Shown piece after piece: positions 1 through 7,981 of a stretch of 8,358 bases of DNA (the first letter of the stretch is position 1; every line of letters starts with the position of its first letter). Made by a program: the position numbers and the translations under genes. The notes beneath the pieces are model-generated. The model had not been told where the DNA came from and searched no databases. It saw only the letters and a program-made list of their open reading frames with translations. This DNA is from Alphaproteobacteria bacterium (GTDB lineage Bacteria; Pseudomonadota; Alphaproteobacteria; Sphingomonadales; Emcibacteraceae), in assembly GCA_002401545.1 (NCBI GenBank), contig NVTJ01000151.1:1-8358 (forward strand), read 5' to 3'.

Positions 1-2782
1 AGTCGTTCACCTGCTTCAGCTTCTTCTTTTTATCCGGCACCGGTTTAATTCCTGCTATCAATGCCGCCATCAGCTTTTCCCTGATTTGTTTTAACTTATT
101 TTCATTATGCACTTTATGACCGAACAGGTCACAGATAAAAAGTACCGTTACGGCCCGCTCGCCAAAGGTGGCAATATGGGCACTGCCAATGGATAATTTC
201 AGATCGACCAGAGCCTGGGACAGCATATAAAGAAACCCTGGCCGGTCAAGGCCATTAAGTTCAATGACCGTATAGCGATTACTGGCCTTGTTATCAATCA
301 ATACCCGTGGTTCTACACTAAAGGCGTCTATTTTCCGGGATCGGCTGCGCAGCGCGGCTAATTCTTTCCGTGGCAGTAATTTTCCTGCCAGCGTTCGCTC
401 AATGGTTTTCCTGAGTCTTTCAAGTTTGTGCTTGTCCCTGAACAGGCCGCCGTCGGCTTCCTGTATCCAGAAAGTATCCAGCGCCATACCGTCCCTGGTG
501 GTGAATATCTTGGCATCCTGAATAGAGGCCCCGCTGACAGCAATAGCCCCCGTCATCCGCGCGAAGAGGCCCGGATGATCCTGGGCATAGATGGTCAGCT
601 CTGAAATACTTTGAAATTCATCCACATGAATATGAATAGTCAACTTTTCATCCAGTTGGTCTGATACGGCAATCATCCGGGCATTTCGCGCATGATTTTC
701 ATCACTGAGGGCCAACCAGTAGGGTTCGTAAAAACGGTTGCAATAGCTGTCAAATTCCTCATCTGTCCAGTCGGCAAGCTCTGCCCTCAGCTTTTGCTGT
801 ACGACCTTGATCCGGTGTTTGTTGCCGCCCTCGATATTACCGCCCAGAAGATATTCTTCTGCCTGATAATAAAGATCCCGCAGCAACTGCCCCTTCCACC
901 CATTCCAGATTTTAGGCCCCACCGCGCGAATATCAACGACGGTCAGGATTAACAGCAGCTTCAGACGTTCCGGGCTCTGGATAATTTTAGAGACATCCGC
1001 AATGGTTTTCGGGTCATTCAGGTCACGTTTAAAAGCCACATGGGTCATCACAAGATGATGGCGCACCAGCCAGGCCACGGTTTCCGTCTGTGCCGGCGTC
1101 AACCCGAGCCTTGGACAAAGTTTCAACGCCACCTTTTCCCCCAGCACCGAATGATCGCCCCGGCGTCCCTTGGCAATATCATGGAGCAATACCGCCACAT
1201 ACAGCACTTTTCTCGACAACAGTTTATGGACAATCACATTGGAAAGCGGATGTTCCTCAGCCAACATGCCCTGTTCCAGTTCGGACAGGAGTTCAATGGC
1301 CCGTATAGTATGCTCATCAACGGTATAGACATGATACATATCAAATTGCATCTGGGCAACCACCCGGCCAAAATCGGGGACAAATTTGCCAAATACCCCG
1401 GCCTCATTCATCAGCCGCAGGATAAACCCCGGACCCTTTTCATAGGTTAAAATCTCCATGAACAGCCTGTTGGCCTCGGGGTCATTGCGCAGGTCTTTAT
1501 TTATCAGACCCAGATTATGACGTATCCGGCGCATGGCACGGGGATGAATATCCAGATCATTTTTCTGGGCCACATGAAAAATGCGGATCAGGTTAACCGG
1601 GTCATCCTTTAAATCCTTGGATGTGGTCAGGGATATACGGCTGCCTTCGATAGGAAAAATACCGATTTTCCGACTGCGTAGTCCGAATTTCGGCATCCTT
1701 AGGCGCGGCTTGCGTTTATGTTTGTCTTCCAGGTAAGCACAATAAATCCGGGTCAGATCACCAACGGTTTTCACCGTTAGAAAATAATGTTTCATAAAAC
1801 GTTCGACATCTGACAATCCGGCACGCCCCACATAACCAAGCCGTTCGGCCAGTATCTTCTGCACGCCAAAAGAAATTCTTTCTTCAGCCCGGCCAGAGAT
1901 ATAATGCAGATGACAACGTACCGTGGTCAGAAAGTTATAGGCCTTTTGGAACTGACGGTAATCACTCTTGGAAAAAACCCCTTTCGCCACCACTTCCGAC
2001 ACACTATGAACGCCGTATATATATTTTGAAATCCAATAGAGCGTTTGCAGATCGCGCAAGCCCCCCTTGCCTTCCTTGATATTAGGCTCCACAACATAAC
2101 GGCTCTTGCCGAGTCTAACGTGACGCGCGTCCCGTTCCGCCAGTTTCTGCTCGACAAACTCAGGTTCCGTTCCGGCAATGACCTGGGAATCATAACGCTC
2201 AAGGAATTCCTTATAAAGCTCTTCATCCGCACAGATATATCTGGATTCCAGCAGCGATGTCTTTATGGTCAAATCCTGTTTTGACAGGCGGAGACATTCA
2301 TTGATGGTGCGCACCGCATGTCCCACCTTAAGGCCAATATCCCACAGCATATAGAGCATATACTCCACCACCTGCTCGCCCCATGGGGTCTGCTTGTAGG
2401 GCAGGATAAACAACAGATCCACATCGGAATAGGGGGCCATATCCGCCCGCCCGTAACCGCCAATAGCCACCAGACTGAGCCGTTCGCTCAATGTGCGGTT
2501 CTGCGCGGGAAGAATGAATTCTGTCGTTATCCTGTAAAGCTGAACAATAATTTCATCGGTAAGGAAGCTTTGAGCCGACACCAGAGGCTGGCCATTTTCG
2601 CCATCTTCACAACGGCGTTTTATTTCATCAAAACCCCGCTGGTAGAATTCCTTGAAAAGCCCCAGCAAAGCAGGCCGAATATCAGACGAAGGCATATCTT
2701 TCTGAAGGCTTTCAAGCCTGTCGCCAAAATCTGCACGATTAAATATCTCTCTGTGTTTTTTTATTCTAAGCAGCTTACTCAT
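1..2782 (-). CDS. glnD: [Protein-PII] uridylyltransferase / uridylyl-removing enzyme GlnD (3' end cut by window edge)
   Basis: GlnD is a cytosolic bifunctional enzyme. When glutamine is low it uridylylates PII (GlnB/GlnK), and when glutamine is high it removes UMP, so it controls glutamine synthetase activity and nitrogen-regulated transcription. Reading the minus strand from ATG at 2782 gives 927 codons without a stop to the window edge. Domains in order: nucleotidyltransferase core with GGYGR at about 108-112 and the metal-binding Asp pair D120/D122 in SDVDL; the family motif EPNIKEGKGGLRDLQ at 232-246; the HD hydrolase domain with H491, H534-D535 and H575-H576; and two C-terminal ACT domains at roughly 728-805 and 837-905, the glutamine-sensing part. 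A lysine-rich tail (KKKKLKQVND) reaches the edge. E. coli GlnD is about 890 aa and alphaproteobacterial forms are longer, so I infer that only a short tail is missing. All catalytic residues for both activities are present. The start overlaps the mutS stop by 8 bases and has no clear Shine-Dalgarno, which suggests expression coupled to mutS. Identification is secure. Confidence 0.96.
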   Translation of the reverse strand, partial: MSKLLRIKKHREIFNRADFGDRLESLQKDMPSSDIRPALLGLFKEFYQRGFDEIKRRCEDGENGQPLVSAQSFLTDEIIVQLYRITTEFILPAQNRTLSERLSLVAIGGYGRADMAPYSDVDLLFILPYKQTPWGEQVVEYMLYMLWDIGLKVGHAVRTINECLRLSKQDLTIKTSLLESRYICADEELYKEFLERYDSQVIAGTEPEFVEQKLAERDARHVRLGKSRYVVEPNIKEGKGGLRDLQTLYWISKYIYGVHSVSEVVAKGVFSKSDYRQFQKAYNFLTTVRCHLHYISGRAEERISFGVQKILAERLGYVGRAGLSDVERFMKHYFLTVKTVGDLTRIYCAYLEDKHKRKPRLRMPKFGLRSRKIGIFPIEGSRISLTTSKDLKDDPVNLIRIFHVAQKNDLDIHPRAMRRIRHNLGLINKDLRNDPEANRLFMEILTYEKGPGFILRLMNEAGVFGKFVPDFGRVVAQMQFDMYHVYTVDEHTIRAIELLSELEQGMLAEEHPLSNVIVHKLLSRKVLYVAVLLHDIAKGRRGDHSVLGEKVALKLCPRLGLTPAQTETVAWLVRHHLVMTHVAFKRDLNDPKTIADVSKIIQSPERLKLLLILTVVDIRAVGPKIWNGWKGQLLRDLYYQAEEYLLGGNIEGGNKHRIKVVQQKLRAELADWTDEEFDSYCNRFYEPYWLALSDENHARNARMIAVSDQLDEKLTIHIHVDEFQSISELTIYAQDHPGLFARMTGAIAVSGASIQDAKIFTTRDGMALDTFWIQEADGGLFRDKHKLERLRKTIERTLAGKLLPRKELAALRSRSRKIDAFSVEPRVLIDNKASNRYTVIELNGLDRPGFLYMLSQALVDLKLSIGSAHIATFGERAVTVLFICDLFGHKVHNENKLKQIREKLMAALIAGIKPVPDKKKKLKQVND
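2775..2782 (-). other. mutS stop / glnD start overlap (ATGAGTAA)
   Basis: On the minus strand the eight bases ATGAGTAA contain the glnD start codon and, in another frame, the mutS TAA stop. The bases just upstream (CTCTTTATAAATTGAAAAAACTGG) contain no convincing anti-Shine-Dalgarno complement at the usual spacing. This arrangement is typical of termination-reinitiation coupling, so glnD translation probably depends on ribosomes finishing mutS. The overlap is seen directly; the coupling is inference. Confidence 0.85.
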
Positions 2783-5486
2783 CCAGTTTTTTCAATTTAT
2801 AAAGAGCTTCCAGAGCTTCCCTCGGGGTCAGTTCATCGGGATGGATTTCCGATAATGCCAAAGCAATCTTGATCGCCGGACTGTCATCCTCAATATGATC
2901 CTGTTCCACTTTGGCCTGTATGGCAGAGAATAATGGCAAATCATCGGCAAGATCATATATTTTCTGACCTTTGGCCGTTCCCTGCCCGTCCTGTTCAAGG
3001 CTGTGAAGCACCTGAGTCGCCCGTTCAACGACAACTTTTGGCAGTCCGGCGAGCTTTGCCACCTGAATACCGTAAGAACGGTCTGCCGCCCCCGCCGCGA
3101 CCTCATGCAGGAAGATAATCTCACCCTTCCAGTCCTTGACCTTCATATAATGCAGGGCCAGATTATCAAGTTTTGACGACAGGGCTGTCATCTCATGGTA
3201 ATGGGTGGCGAACAAGGCCCGGCATTTGTTCACCTCATGGATATGCTCCACCGCCGCCCAGGCGATGGAAAGTCCGTCATAAGTGGCGGTTCCCCGGCCA
3301 ATCTCATCCAGTATCACCAGTGACCGCGCCGTTGACTGGTTAAGGATGGCCGCCGTCTCTACCATTTCCACCATAAAAGTTGATCGCCCCCGCGCCAGAT
3401 CATCGGACGCCCCGACCCGGCTGAACAGGCGGTCCACAATCCCCACATGGGCCGACTTGGCCGGAACGAAGCTGCCCATTTGTGCCATCAGGGCAATCAG
3501 GGCATTCTGGCGCAGAAAAGTACTTTTCCCCGCCATATTGGGTCCCGTGATCAACCACAGGCGATTGCCCGGACCAAGGTCACAGTCATTGGCGACAAAA
3601 TGATCTTTATGAATTTTTTCCATGGCGGCTTCGACCACCGGATGACGGCCATTTTCCACTTCAAATGACAGACTGCCATCCACCAAGGGCCGACAATAGT
3701 TTTTCTCCGCCGCCAGTTCGGCCAAAGCCGTCGCCACATCCAATTGAGCCAGACTTTGAGAGGCAAGGTTTATTTCCTGCCAGCGCAGAAGAACACCCCC
3801 CACCAGTTCTTCATAGATTTCATGCTCCAGAGCCAGCGCATGGTCCGCCGCCTGACCAATTTTTCCGGCAAGATGCGCAAGCTCGGTGCTGTTGAAGCGC
3901 ACCACATTAGCCAAAGTCTGGCGATGAATGAAGTCTTCATTCAAAGGCGGGATCATCAGCTTGTCCCCATGGAGAGCCGTTACTTCAATAAAATAGCCTA
4001 ATACATTGTTATATTTAATCTTTAACCCATTTATATCAGACATTTCCCTATATTTGACTTCCAGTGCCATAATCAGGCGCTTGCTCTCGCTGGACAGCAT
4101 CCGAAACTCATCAAGGGCGGCATGATAGCCTTTGGCGATGAAATTACCGTCCCTGATAATGACAGGCAATTCTTCCGCAAGTGACCTCTTTAGCAAGTCA
4201 ATGGTTTCCTGATGCGAGCCAAGATTTTCAAGAATAACTTCAATATCCTCTGACAGCGAAAGCAGATCACCTTTCCGGTTCTGAAAGTTAAACTTGATGT
4301 CCGCCGCCTGTATAAGCCCGTCCCTCACCGCTGCAAGATCACGCGGTCCCCCACGGCCCAATGAAAGGCGTGACATGGCCCTTTCCAGATCCGGACAGCG
4401 TTTCAAAAGCTCCCTGATTTTACGGCGGAAGGCCTCATGCTCATGAAAATGAGACAGCAGGTCAAGCCGTCGATTGATCACCCGCACATCCATCAGCGGC
4501 GCGTTCAGGCGGCTGCTCAGCAACCGCGCCCCGGCCCCGGTCATCGTCCTGTCAATGGTGTTCAGCAAACTTCCCTGTCGCGCACCAGCCAGGGTATGGG
4601 TCAGTTCCAGATTTCGCCGGGTGGCCCCGTCAATCATCATGGTGTCATCTTCACTGACCGCAATGGGGCGGGCAAGCTTCGGCATCTTGCCTTTCTGGGT
4701 TTCCTGCAAATAAGTCACCAGCGCACCGCAGGCGGATAATTCAGCGCGGTTGAACCCGTCTGAGACGCCCACACCATATATCTCTGTCAGTGATTTTTCA
4801 GCCTCTGCGCTGTCAAAACTGCGGCTTTCCACAAGACTCAGAATATGTTGCCAATCCTCCAGCGCATCGCCCAATTCTTCACAGGCCAGAATCTGCGCCG
4901 ACAGGATCAATTCCCCGGCCTGAAGCCGTGACAGCTCCGCCTCCAGATTAGCCGGCGCCACAGAAGTAACAAAAAAGTCACCGGTGGATATATCAAGCCA
5001 CGCCAGTGCATAATTCTCCTGTGAGCGGGCCAATGCGCCAAGAAAATTATTCTGCCGGGCCTTGAGCAGGTTATCTTCGGTAAGGGTTCCCGGTGTCACC
5101 AGACGCACCACATCCCGCTTTACCACCGATTTTGCGCCGCGCTTTTTGGCGTCCGCCGGGTTTTCCATCTGCTCGCACACGGCAACTTTAAAGCCCCGCT
5201 TAATCAGGCGGGAGAGATAGGTTTCTGCGGCATGAACCGGCACACCGCACATGGGAATGTCATCACCGTCATGCTTGCCGCGTTTGGTCAGGGTAATATC
5301 CAAAGCTGCCGATGCCTTCACCGCATCGTCGAAAAACAGCTCGTAAAAATCCCCCATGCGGTAAAACAGCAGATAATCCCGGTGCCTGTTCTTAAGTTCC
5401 AGAAATTGCACCATCATAGGTGTTACCGCAGAATCAGCCCGGGACTTTGGCGGCCTTTTTTCAGATGTGTTTAGAATATCAGTCAT
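2775..5486 (-). CDS. mutS: DNA mismatch repair protein MutS
   Basis: MutS recognises base mismatches and small loops and, using ATP, recruits MutL to start strand-directed repair. The 903-residue product is complete, slightly longer than E. coli MutS (853). The mismatch-binding domain I carries the Phe-x-Glu motif as F47-E49 in GDFYE, which inserts at the mispair. The connector, lever and clamp domains follow at about 130-610. The ABC-type ATPase has Walker A GPNMAGKST at 648-656, the signature-like loop SDDLARGRSTF at 694-704, Walker B LVILDE at 723-728 and the H-loop FATHYHE at 759-765. Near the C-terminus DLPLF (849-853) fits a sliding-clamp binding motif, and the final helix (LTPREALEALYKLKKL) matches the family's C-terminal tetramerisation region. 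The start at 5486 gives about 23 residues before the conserved PMMVQFLE; no good Shine-Dalgarno precedes it, and tandem Met codons at 24-25 are alternative starts. It is the first gene of a probable mutS-glnD operon and diverges from maeB. No missing catalytic residue or frameshift is seen. Confidence 0.98.
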   Translation of the reverse strand: MTDILNTSEKRPPKSRADSAVTPMMVQFLELKNRHRDYLLFYRMGDFYELFFDDAVKASAALDITLTKRGKHDGDDIPMCGVPVHAAETYLSRLIKRGFKVAVCEQMENPADAKKRGAKSVVKRDVVRLVTPGTLTEDNLLKARQNNFLGALARSQENYALAWLDISTGDFFVTSVAPANLEAELSRLQAGELILSAQILACEELGDALEDWQHILSLVESRSFDSAEAEKSLTEIYGVGVSDGFNRAELSACGALVTYLQETQKGKMPKLARPIAVSEDDTMMIDGATRRNLELTHTLAGARQGSLLNTIDRTMTGAGARLLSSRLNAPLMDVRVINRRLDLLSHFHEHEAFRRKIRELLKRCPDLERAMSRLSLGRGGPRDLAAVRDGLIQAADIKFNFQNRKGDLLSLSEDIEVILENLGSHQETIDLLKRSLAEELPVIIRDGNFIAKGYHAALDEFRMLSSESKRLIMALEVKYREMSDINGLKIKYNNVLGYFIEVTALHGDKLMIPPLNEDFIHRQTLANVVRFNSTELAHLAGKIGQAADHALALEHEIYEELVGGVLLRWQEINLASQSLAQLDVATALAELAAEKNYCRPLVDGSLSFEVENGRHPVVEAAMEKIHKDHFVANDCDLGPGNRLWLITGPNMAGKSTFLRQNALIALMAQMGSFVPAKSAHVGIVDRLFSRVGASDDLARGRSTFMVEMVETAAILNQSTARSLVILDEIGRGTATYDGLSIAWAAVEHIHEVNKCRALFATHYHEMTALSSKLDNLALHYMKVKDWKGEIIFLHEVAAGAADRSYGIQVAKLAGLPKVVVERATQVLHSLEQDGQGTAKGQKIYDLADDLPLFSAIQAKVEQDHIEDDSPAIKIALALSEIHPDELTPREALEALYKLKKLDE

Positions 5487-5534
5487 TAATTGGTCTGTTT
5501 TAAAATATTAATAAAGTTTTTTGCGGTTTACATT

Positions 5535-5578
5535 TAATATAATTACAATATATATAGAAATAAGGTAATATTATATTA
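5535..5578. repeat. 9-bp inverted repeat in the AT-rich intergenic region
   Basis: TAATATAAT at 5535-5543 is the exact reverse complement of ATTATATTA at 5570-5578, with 26 bases between the arms. It lies where the promoters for maeB and possibly mutS are expected, so it could be an operator with two half-sites. The sequence here is over 85% A+T, and a 9-base match of this kind can easily arise by chance in such DNA. The repeat is seen directly; any regulatory role is speculation. Confidence 0.3.
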
Positions 5579-5688
5579 TGCCCATGACGCTGTTTTTTAC
5601 GGCCATATTGAGTATAGTTTATCTGCTCCGCAGCGGGAAAGCAATTCTTCCAGTCGAATTCAGGGCAATAAAAAACAAAAGGGCTTAA
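5578..5688 (+). CDS. Possible small ORF (36 aa) with hydrophobic N-terminus, directly upstream of maeB
   Basis: A short frame runs from ATG at 5578 to TAA at 5686-5688, ending four bases before the maeB start codon. The predicted peptide starts MPMTLFFTAILSIVYLL, a hydrophobic stretch long enough for a short membrane segment, and ends in a basic tail (RAIKNKRA). A second in-frame ATG is at 5584. AAGG at 5562-5565 is a possible ribosome binding site, but its 12-base distance from the first ATG is long. In favour: base composition rises from AT-rich to coding-like at the ORF start, and the four-base gap to maeB would suit translational coupling. Against: it is short, I recognise no family, and the composition shift could simply mark an untranslated leader. 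It could be a leader peptide, a small membrane protein or chance. Low confidence. Confidence 0.25.
   Translation: MPMTLFFTAILSIVYLLRSGKAILPVEFRAIKNKRA
5677..5683 (+). promoter_or_regulatory. Probable ribosome binding site for maeB
   Basis: AAAAGGG at 5677-5683 lies nine bases before the ATG at 5693 and is the only purine-rich, Shine-Dalgarno-like stretch near the maeB start. It supports the chosen start, which also gives the N-terminus expected for this family. The match to AGGAGG is partial. It would sit inside the last codons of the possible small ORF at 5578-5688. Confidence 0.5.
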
Positions 5689-5692
5689 CGTC

Positions 5693-7969
5693 ATGAGTGA
5701 CAGAAAAAATGATTTTGGTGATAAGGAAGCACTGCATTATCATGCAGCCGGGCGACCCGGAAAACTGGAAATACGGGCAACCAAATCCATGGCGACCCAG
5801 CGCGATCTGTCGCTGGCCTATTCCCCCGGTGTGGCGGCCCCGGTTCTGGCCATTGCAAACCATCCGGCCACGGCCTATGACTATACGGCCAAGGGAAACC
5901 TCGTGGCGATTATCACCAATGGTTCGGCCATACTCGGCCTGGGCAATCTTGGCCCCCTCGCGTCAAAACCCGTGATGGAGGGCAAAGCGGTTCTTTTCAA
6001 ACGTTTTGCCGATATTGAAGGTATTGACCTTGAGGTGGACACGCAGGATGTGGATGAATTTATCAATTGTGTGAAGCTGCTTGGTCCTACATTTGGCGGC
6101 ATTAACCTTGAGGACATCAAGGCGCCGGAATGTTTCATCATCGAACAGGCATTGCGTGAAAAGATGGATATTCCGGTTTTTCATGATGATCAGCACGGCA
6201 CGGCCATCATCACTGCCGCCGGTATCATCAACGCCATTGACATCACAGGCCGCAACATAAAGACCGTCAGGATCGTGGTCAATGGAGCGGGGGCCGCCGC
6301 CATTGCCTGCACCGAATTGATCAAAGCCATGGGGGTTCCCCATAACAATGTCATCATGTGCGACAGCAAGGGCGTGATCTATCAGGACCGCGCGGAAGGC
6401 ATGAACCAATGGAAATCGGCCCATGCGGTTAATACCCCTCACCGTACCCTTGAAGACGCGCTGGCTGGTGCGGATATTTTTCTGGGATTATCCGTGAAAG
6501 ACGCCGTCAGTCAGGACATGGTTCTGAATATGGCGAACAGCCCCATAATCTTTGCCATGGCCAACCCGGACCCCGAAATTACCCCGGAAGCCGTAAAAGA
6601 AGTCCGTTCCGACGCCATTGTTGCCACGGGCCGGTCTGATTATCCCAATCAGGTCAATAATGTTCTGGGCTTTCCTTATATATTCAGGGGGGCGCTGGAT
6701 GTGCGCGCCAGCACCATCAATGACGAAATGAAAATTGCCGCCGCCCTCGCCATTGCGGAACTCGCCCGGAAAGATGTGCCCGATGAAGTGGCCGCAGCCT
6801 ACAGTGGCGGTCACCCGAAATACGGCCCTGATTATATCATCCCGGCCCCCTTTGACCCGCGCCTGATCAGTGCTATCTCCCCCGCCGTTGCCGAAGCCGC
6901 CATCAAAAGCGGGGTGGCCAAAATTCCGATCATTGACATGGATGCCTACCGCAAGGAACTGGCCGCACGACTGAACCCCACAACCGGCACCCTGCAGATG
7001 ATTTATGACCAGCTCGGCACCGATCCGAAACGGGTTGTCTTTACCGAGGCCGATGAGGAGACCGTGCTGCGGGCGGCGCTTGGCTTTGAACAGAATGGCT
7101 TCGGCCACGCCGTGCTGATTGGTTATGAGGATAAAATCCGCGATCATCTGGAACATATGGGTCATGACCGTGATGATACCCTCGAAATCCACCATGGCCG
7201 CACCAGTGATAAAAGCACCAGATATGCTGAATTCCTCTATGAAAAATTACAACGCAAGGGCTTCCTGTACCGGGATTGCCTGCGCCTTGTTCATTCGGAC
7301 CGCAATGTATTTGGCGCCTGTATGCTGGCGCACGGCGATGCGGACGCCATGGTCACCGGACATAACCGTCATTATGCCGCCGCCCTTGAAAGCATCATGA
7401 AAGTGATCGACCCCCTGCCCGACTGCAAAGCCATTGGATTATCCATTGTGGTCACGGGCGACCGGACCATTTTTATTGCCGACACCGCCATAAATGAAAT
7501 GCCGACGGCAGAGGAAATGGCCGAGATTGCCATACATGCTGCCAAAGCGGTCCGTCATTTCGGTATTGAGCCACGGGTAGCTTTCATGTCCTATACCAAT
7601 TTTGGCAACCCAACCGGTGGTATATTAGCCACAACATCCCGCGAAGCGGTGAGCGTTCTGGACGGCATGAAAGTTGATTTCGAATATGAGGGTGAAATGC
7701 ACGCCGGAGTGGCACTCAATCCTGAAATTATGAAGGCTTACCCCTTCTGCCGCCTGTCGGGACCGGCCAATGTGCTGATCATGCCGGGGATGCATTCCGC
7801 CCATATCTCCACCAAATTAATCCGGGAACTGGGCGGCGGGACCGTCATAGGTCCCATGCTGGTCGGGCTTACCCATTCGGTACAGGTCATCCCCATGGGG
7901 TCCTATGCCTCCGAGATCATTAACCTTGCGGCGCTGGCGGCCCATAATGTAAATTTGCTGAAACGTTAG
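5693..7969 (+). CDS. maeB: Malic enzyme (oxaloacetate-decarboxylating), MaeB type with C-terminal phosphotransacetylase-like domain
   Basis: This cytosolic enzyme oxidatively decarboxylates L-malate to pyruvate and CO2, producing NAD(P)H for biosynthesis and gluconeogenic balance. The 758-residue length matches the hybrid MaeB family (E. coli MaeB 759). Residues 1 to about 430 are the malic enzyme part: AYSPGVAAP at 42-50 with the catalytic Tyr, PVMEGKAVLFK at 93-103 with the catalytic Lys, metal ligands in LEDI (139-142) and FHDDQHGTA (163-171), the dinucleotide-binding GAGAAA at 198-203, and FAMANPDPE at 287-295. Residues about 445-755 resemble phosphotransacetylase. In that domain the Ser-Arg pair of true Pta enzymes appears as Pro734-Met735, and the later Asp as Glu741, so it is probably a non-catalytic regulatory domain, as in E. 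coli MaeB, where acetyl-CoA inhibits. Cofactor choice is not settled by sequence: rhizobia have hybrids of this architecture using either NAD (DME) or NADP (TME). The gene is transcribed alone, divergent from mutS and convergent with the OlsB-like gene. Confidence 0.95.
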   Translation: MSDRKNDFGDKEALHYHAAGRPGKLEIRATKSMATQRDLSLAYSPGVAAPVLAIANHPATAYDYTAKGNLVAIITNGSAILGLGNLGPLASKPVMEGKAVLFKRFADIEGIDLEVDTQDVDEFINCVKLLGPTFGGINLEDIKAPECFIIEQALREKMDIPVFHDDQHGTAIITAAGIINAIDITGRNIKTVRIVVNGAGAAAIACTELIKAMGVPHNNVIMCDSKGVIYQDRAEGMNQWKSAHAVNTPHRTLEDALAGADIFLGLSVKDAVSQDMVLNMANSPIIFAMANPDPEITPEAVKEVRSDAIVATGRSDYPNQVNNVLGFPYIFRGALDVRASTINDEMKIAAALAIAELARKDVPDEVAAAYSGGHPKYGPDYIIPAPFDPRLISAISPAVAEAAIKSGVAKIPIIDMDAYRKELAARLNPTTGTLQMIYDQLGTDPKRVVFTEADEETVLRAALGFEQNGFGHAVLIGYEDKIRDHLEHMGHDRDDTLEIHHGRTSDKSTRYAEFLYEKLQRKGFLYRDCLRLVHSDRNVFGACMLAHGDADAMVTGHNRHYAAALESIMKVIDPLPDCKAIGLSIVVTGDRTIFIADTAINEMPTAEEMAEIAIHAAKAVRHFGIEPRVAFMSYTNFGNPTGGILATTSREAVSVLDGMKVDFEYEGEMHAGVALNPEIMKAYPFCRLSGPANVLIMPGMHSAHISTKLIRELGGGTVIGPMLVGLTHSVQVIPMGSYASEIINLAALAAHNVNLLKR

Positions 7970-7981
7970 GAAATCTGCCCC

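Larger units (their letters stand above)
5487..5692. promoter_or_regulatory. Divergent intergenic promoter region, mutS / maeB
   Basis: This 206-base stretch separates the divergent starts of mutS (minus) and maeB (plus), so it should hold promoters for both. Its mutS-proximal part is extremely AT-rich: only 11 of the 80 bases at 5501-5580 are G or C, against roughly 44% in 5581-5690. On the plus strand TTTACA at 5527-5532 followed by TATATA at 5549-5554 or 5551-5556 (16 or 18 base spacing) is a weak sigma70-like pair. TATAGT at 5613-5618 is a better -10 match but lacks a good -35. On the minus strand, TATTAA/TAATAT hexamers close to mutS could serve as a -10, again without a clear -35. Assigning a specific start site is not possible by eye. 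Confidence 0.5.

Noticed and set aside
2803..2820. Perfect tandem 9-base repeat AGAGCTTCC near the 3' end of mutS
   Set aside because: It encodes Glu-Ala-Leu twice (residues 890-895, in minus-strand order) in the conserved C-terminal helix of MutS, so it reflects a conserved protein motif rather than a recent duplication or a regulatory repeat.
2318..2872. A 184-codon open frame on the plus strand across the glnD/mutS junction
   Set aside because: It is antisense to the glnD N-terminal coding region and the mutS end, both certain from their motifs, and has no family resemblance or ribosome binding site that I can see.
5500..5694. A 64-codon minus-strand frame filling the mutS-maeB intergenic region
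   Set aside because: It runs through the AT-rich promoter block, overlaps the maeB start, and its sequence is a low-complexity mix rich in Tyr, Ile and Asn with no recognisable domain. It is less convincing than the plus-strand small ORF at 5578-5688.
6488..7195. A 235-codon open frame on the minus strand inside maeB
   Set aside because: It is fully antisense to well-conserved malic enzyme sequence, and its translation shows no recognisable domain. Long antisense frames are expected opposite genes with this codon use.
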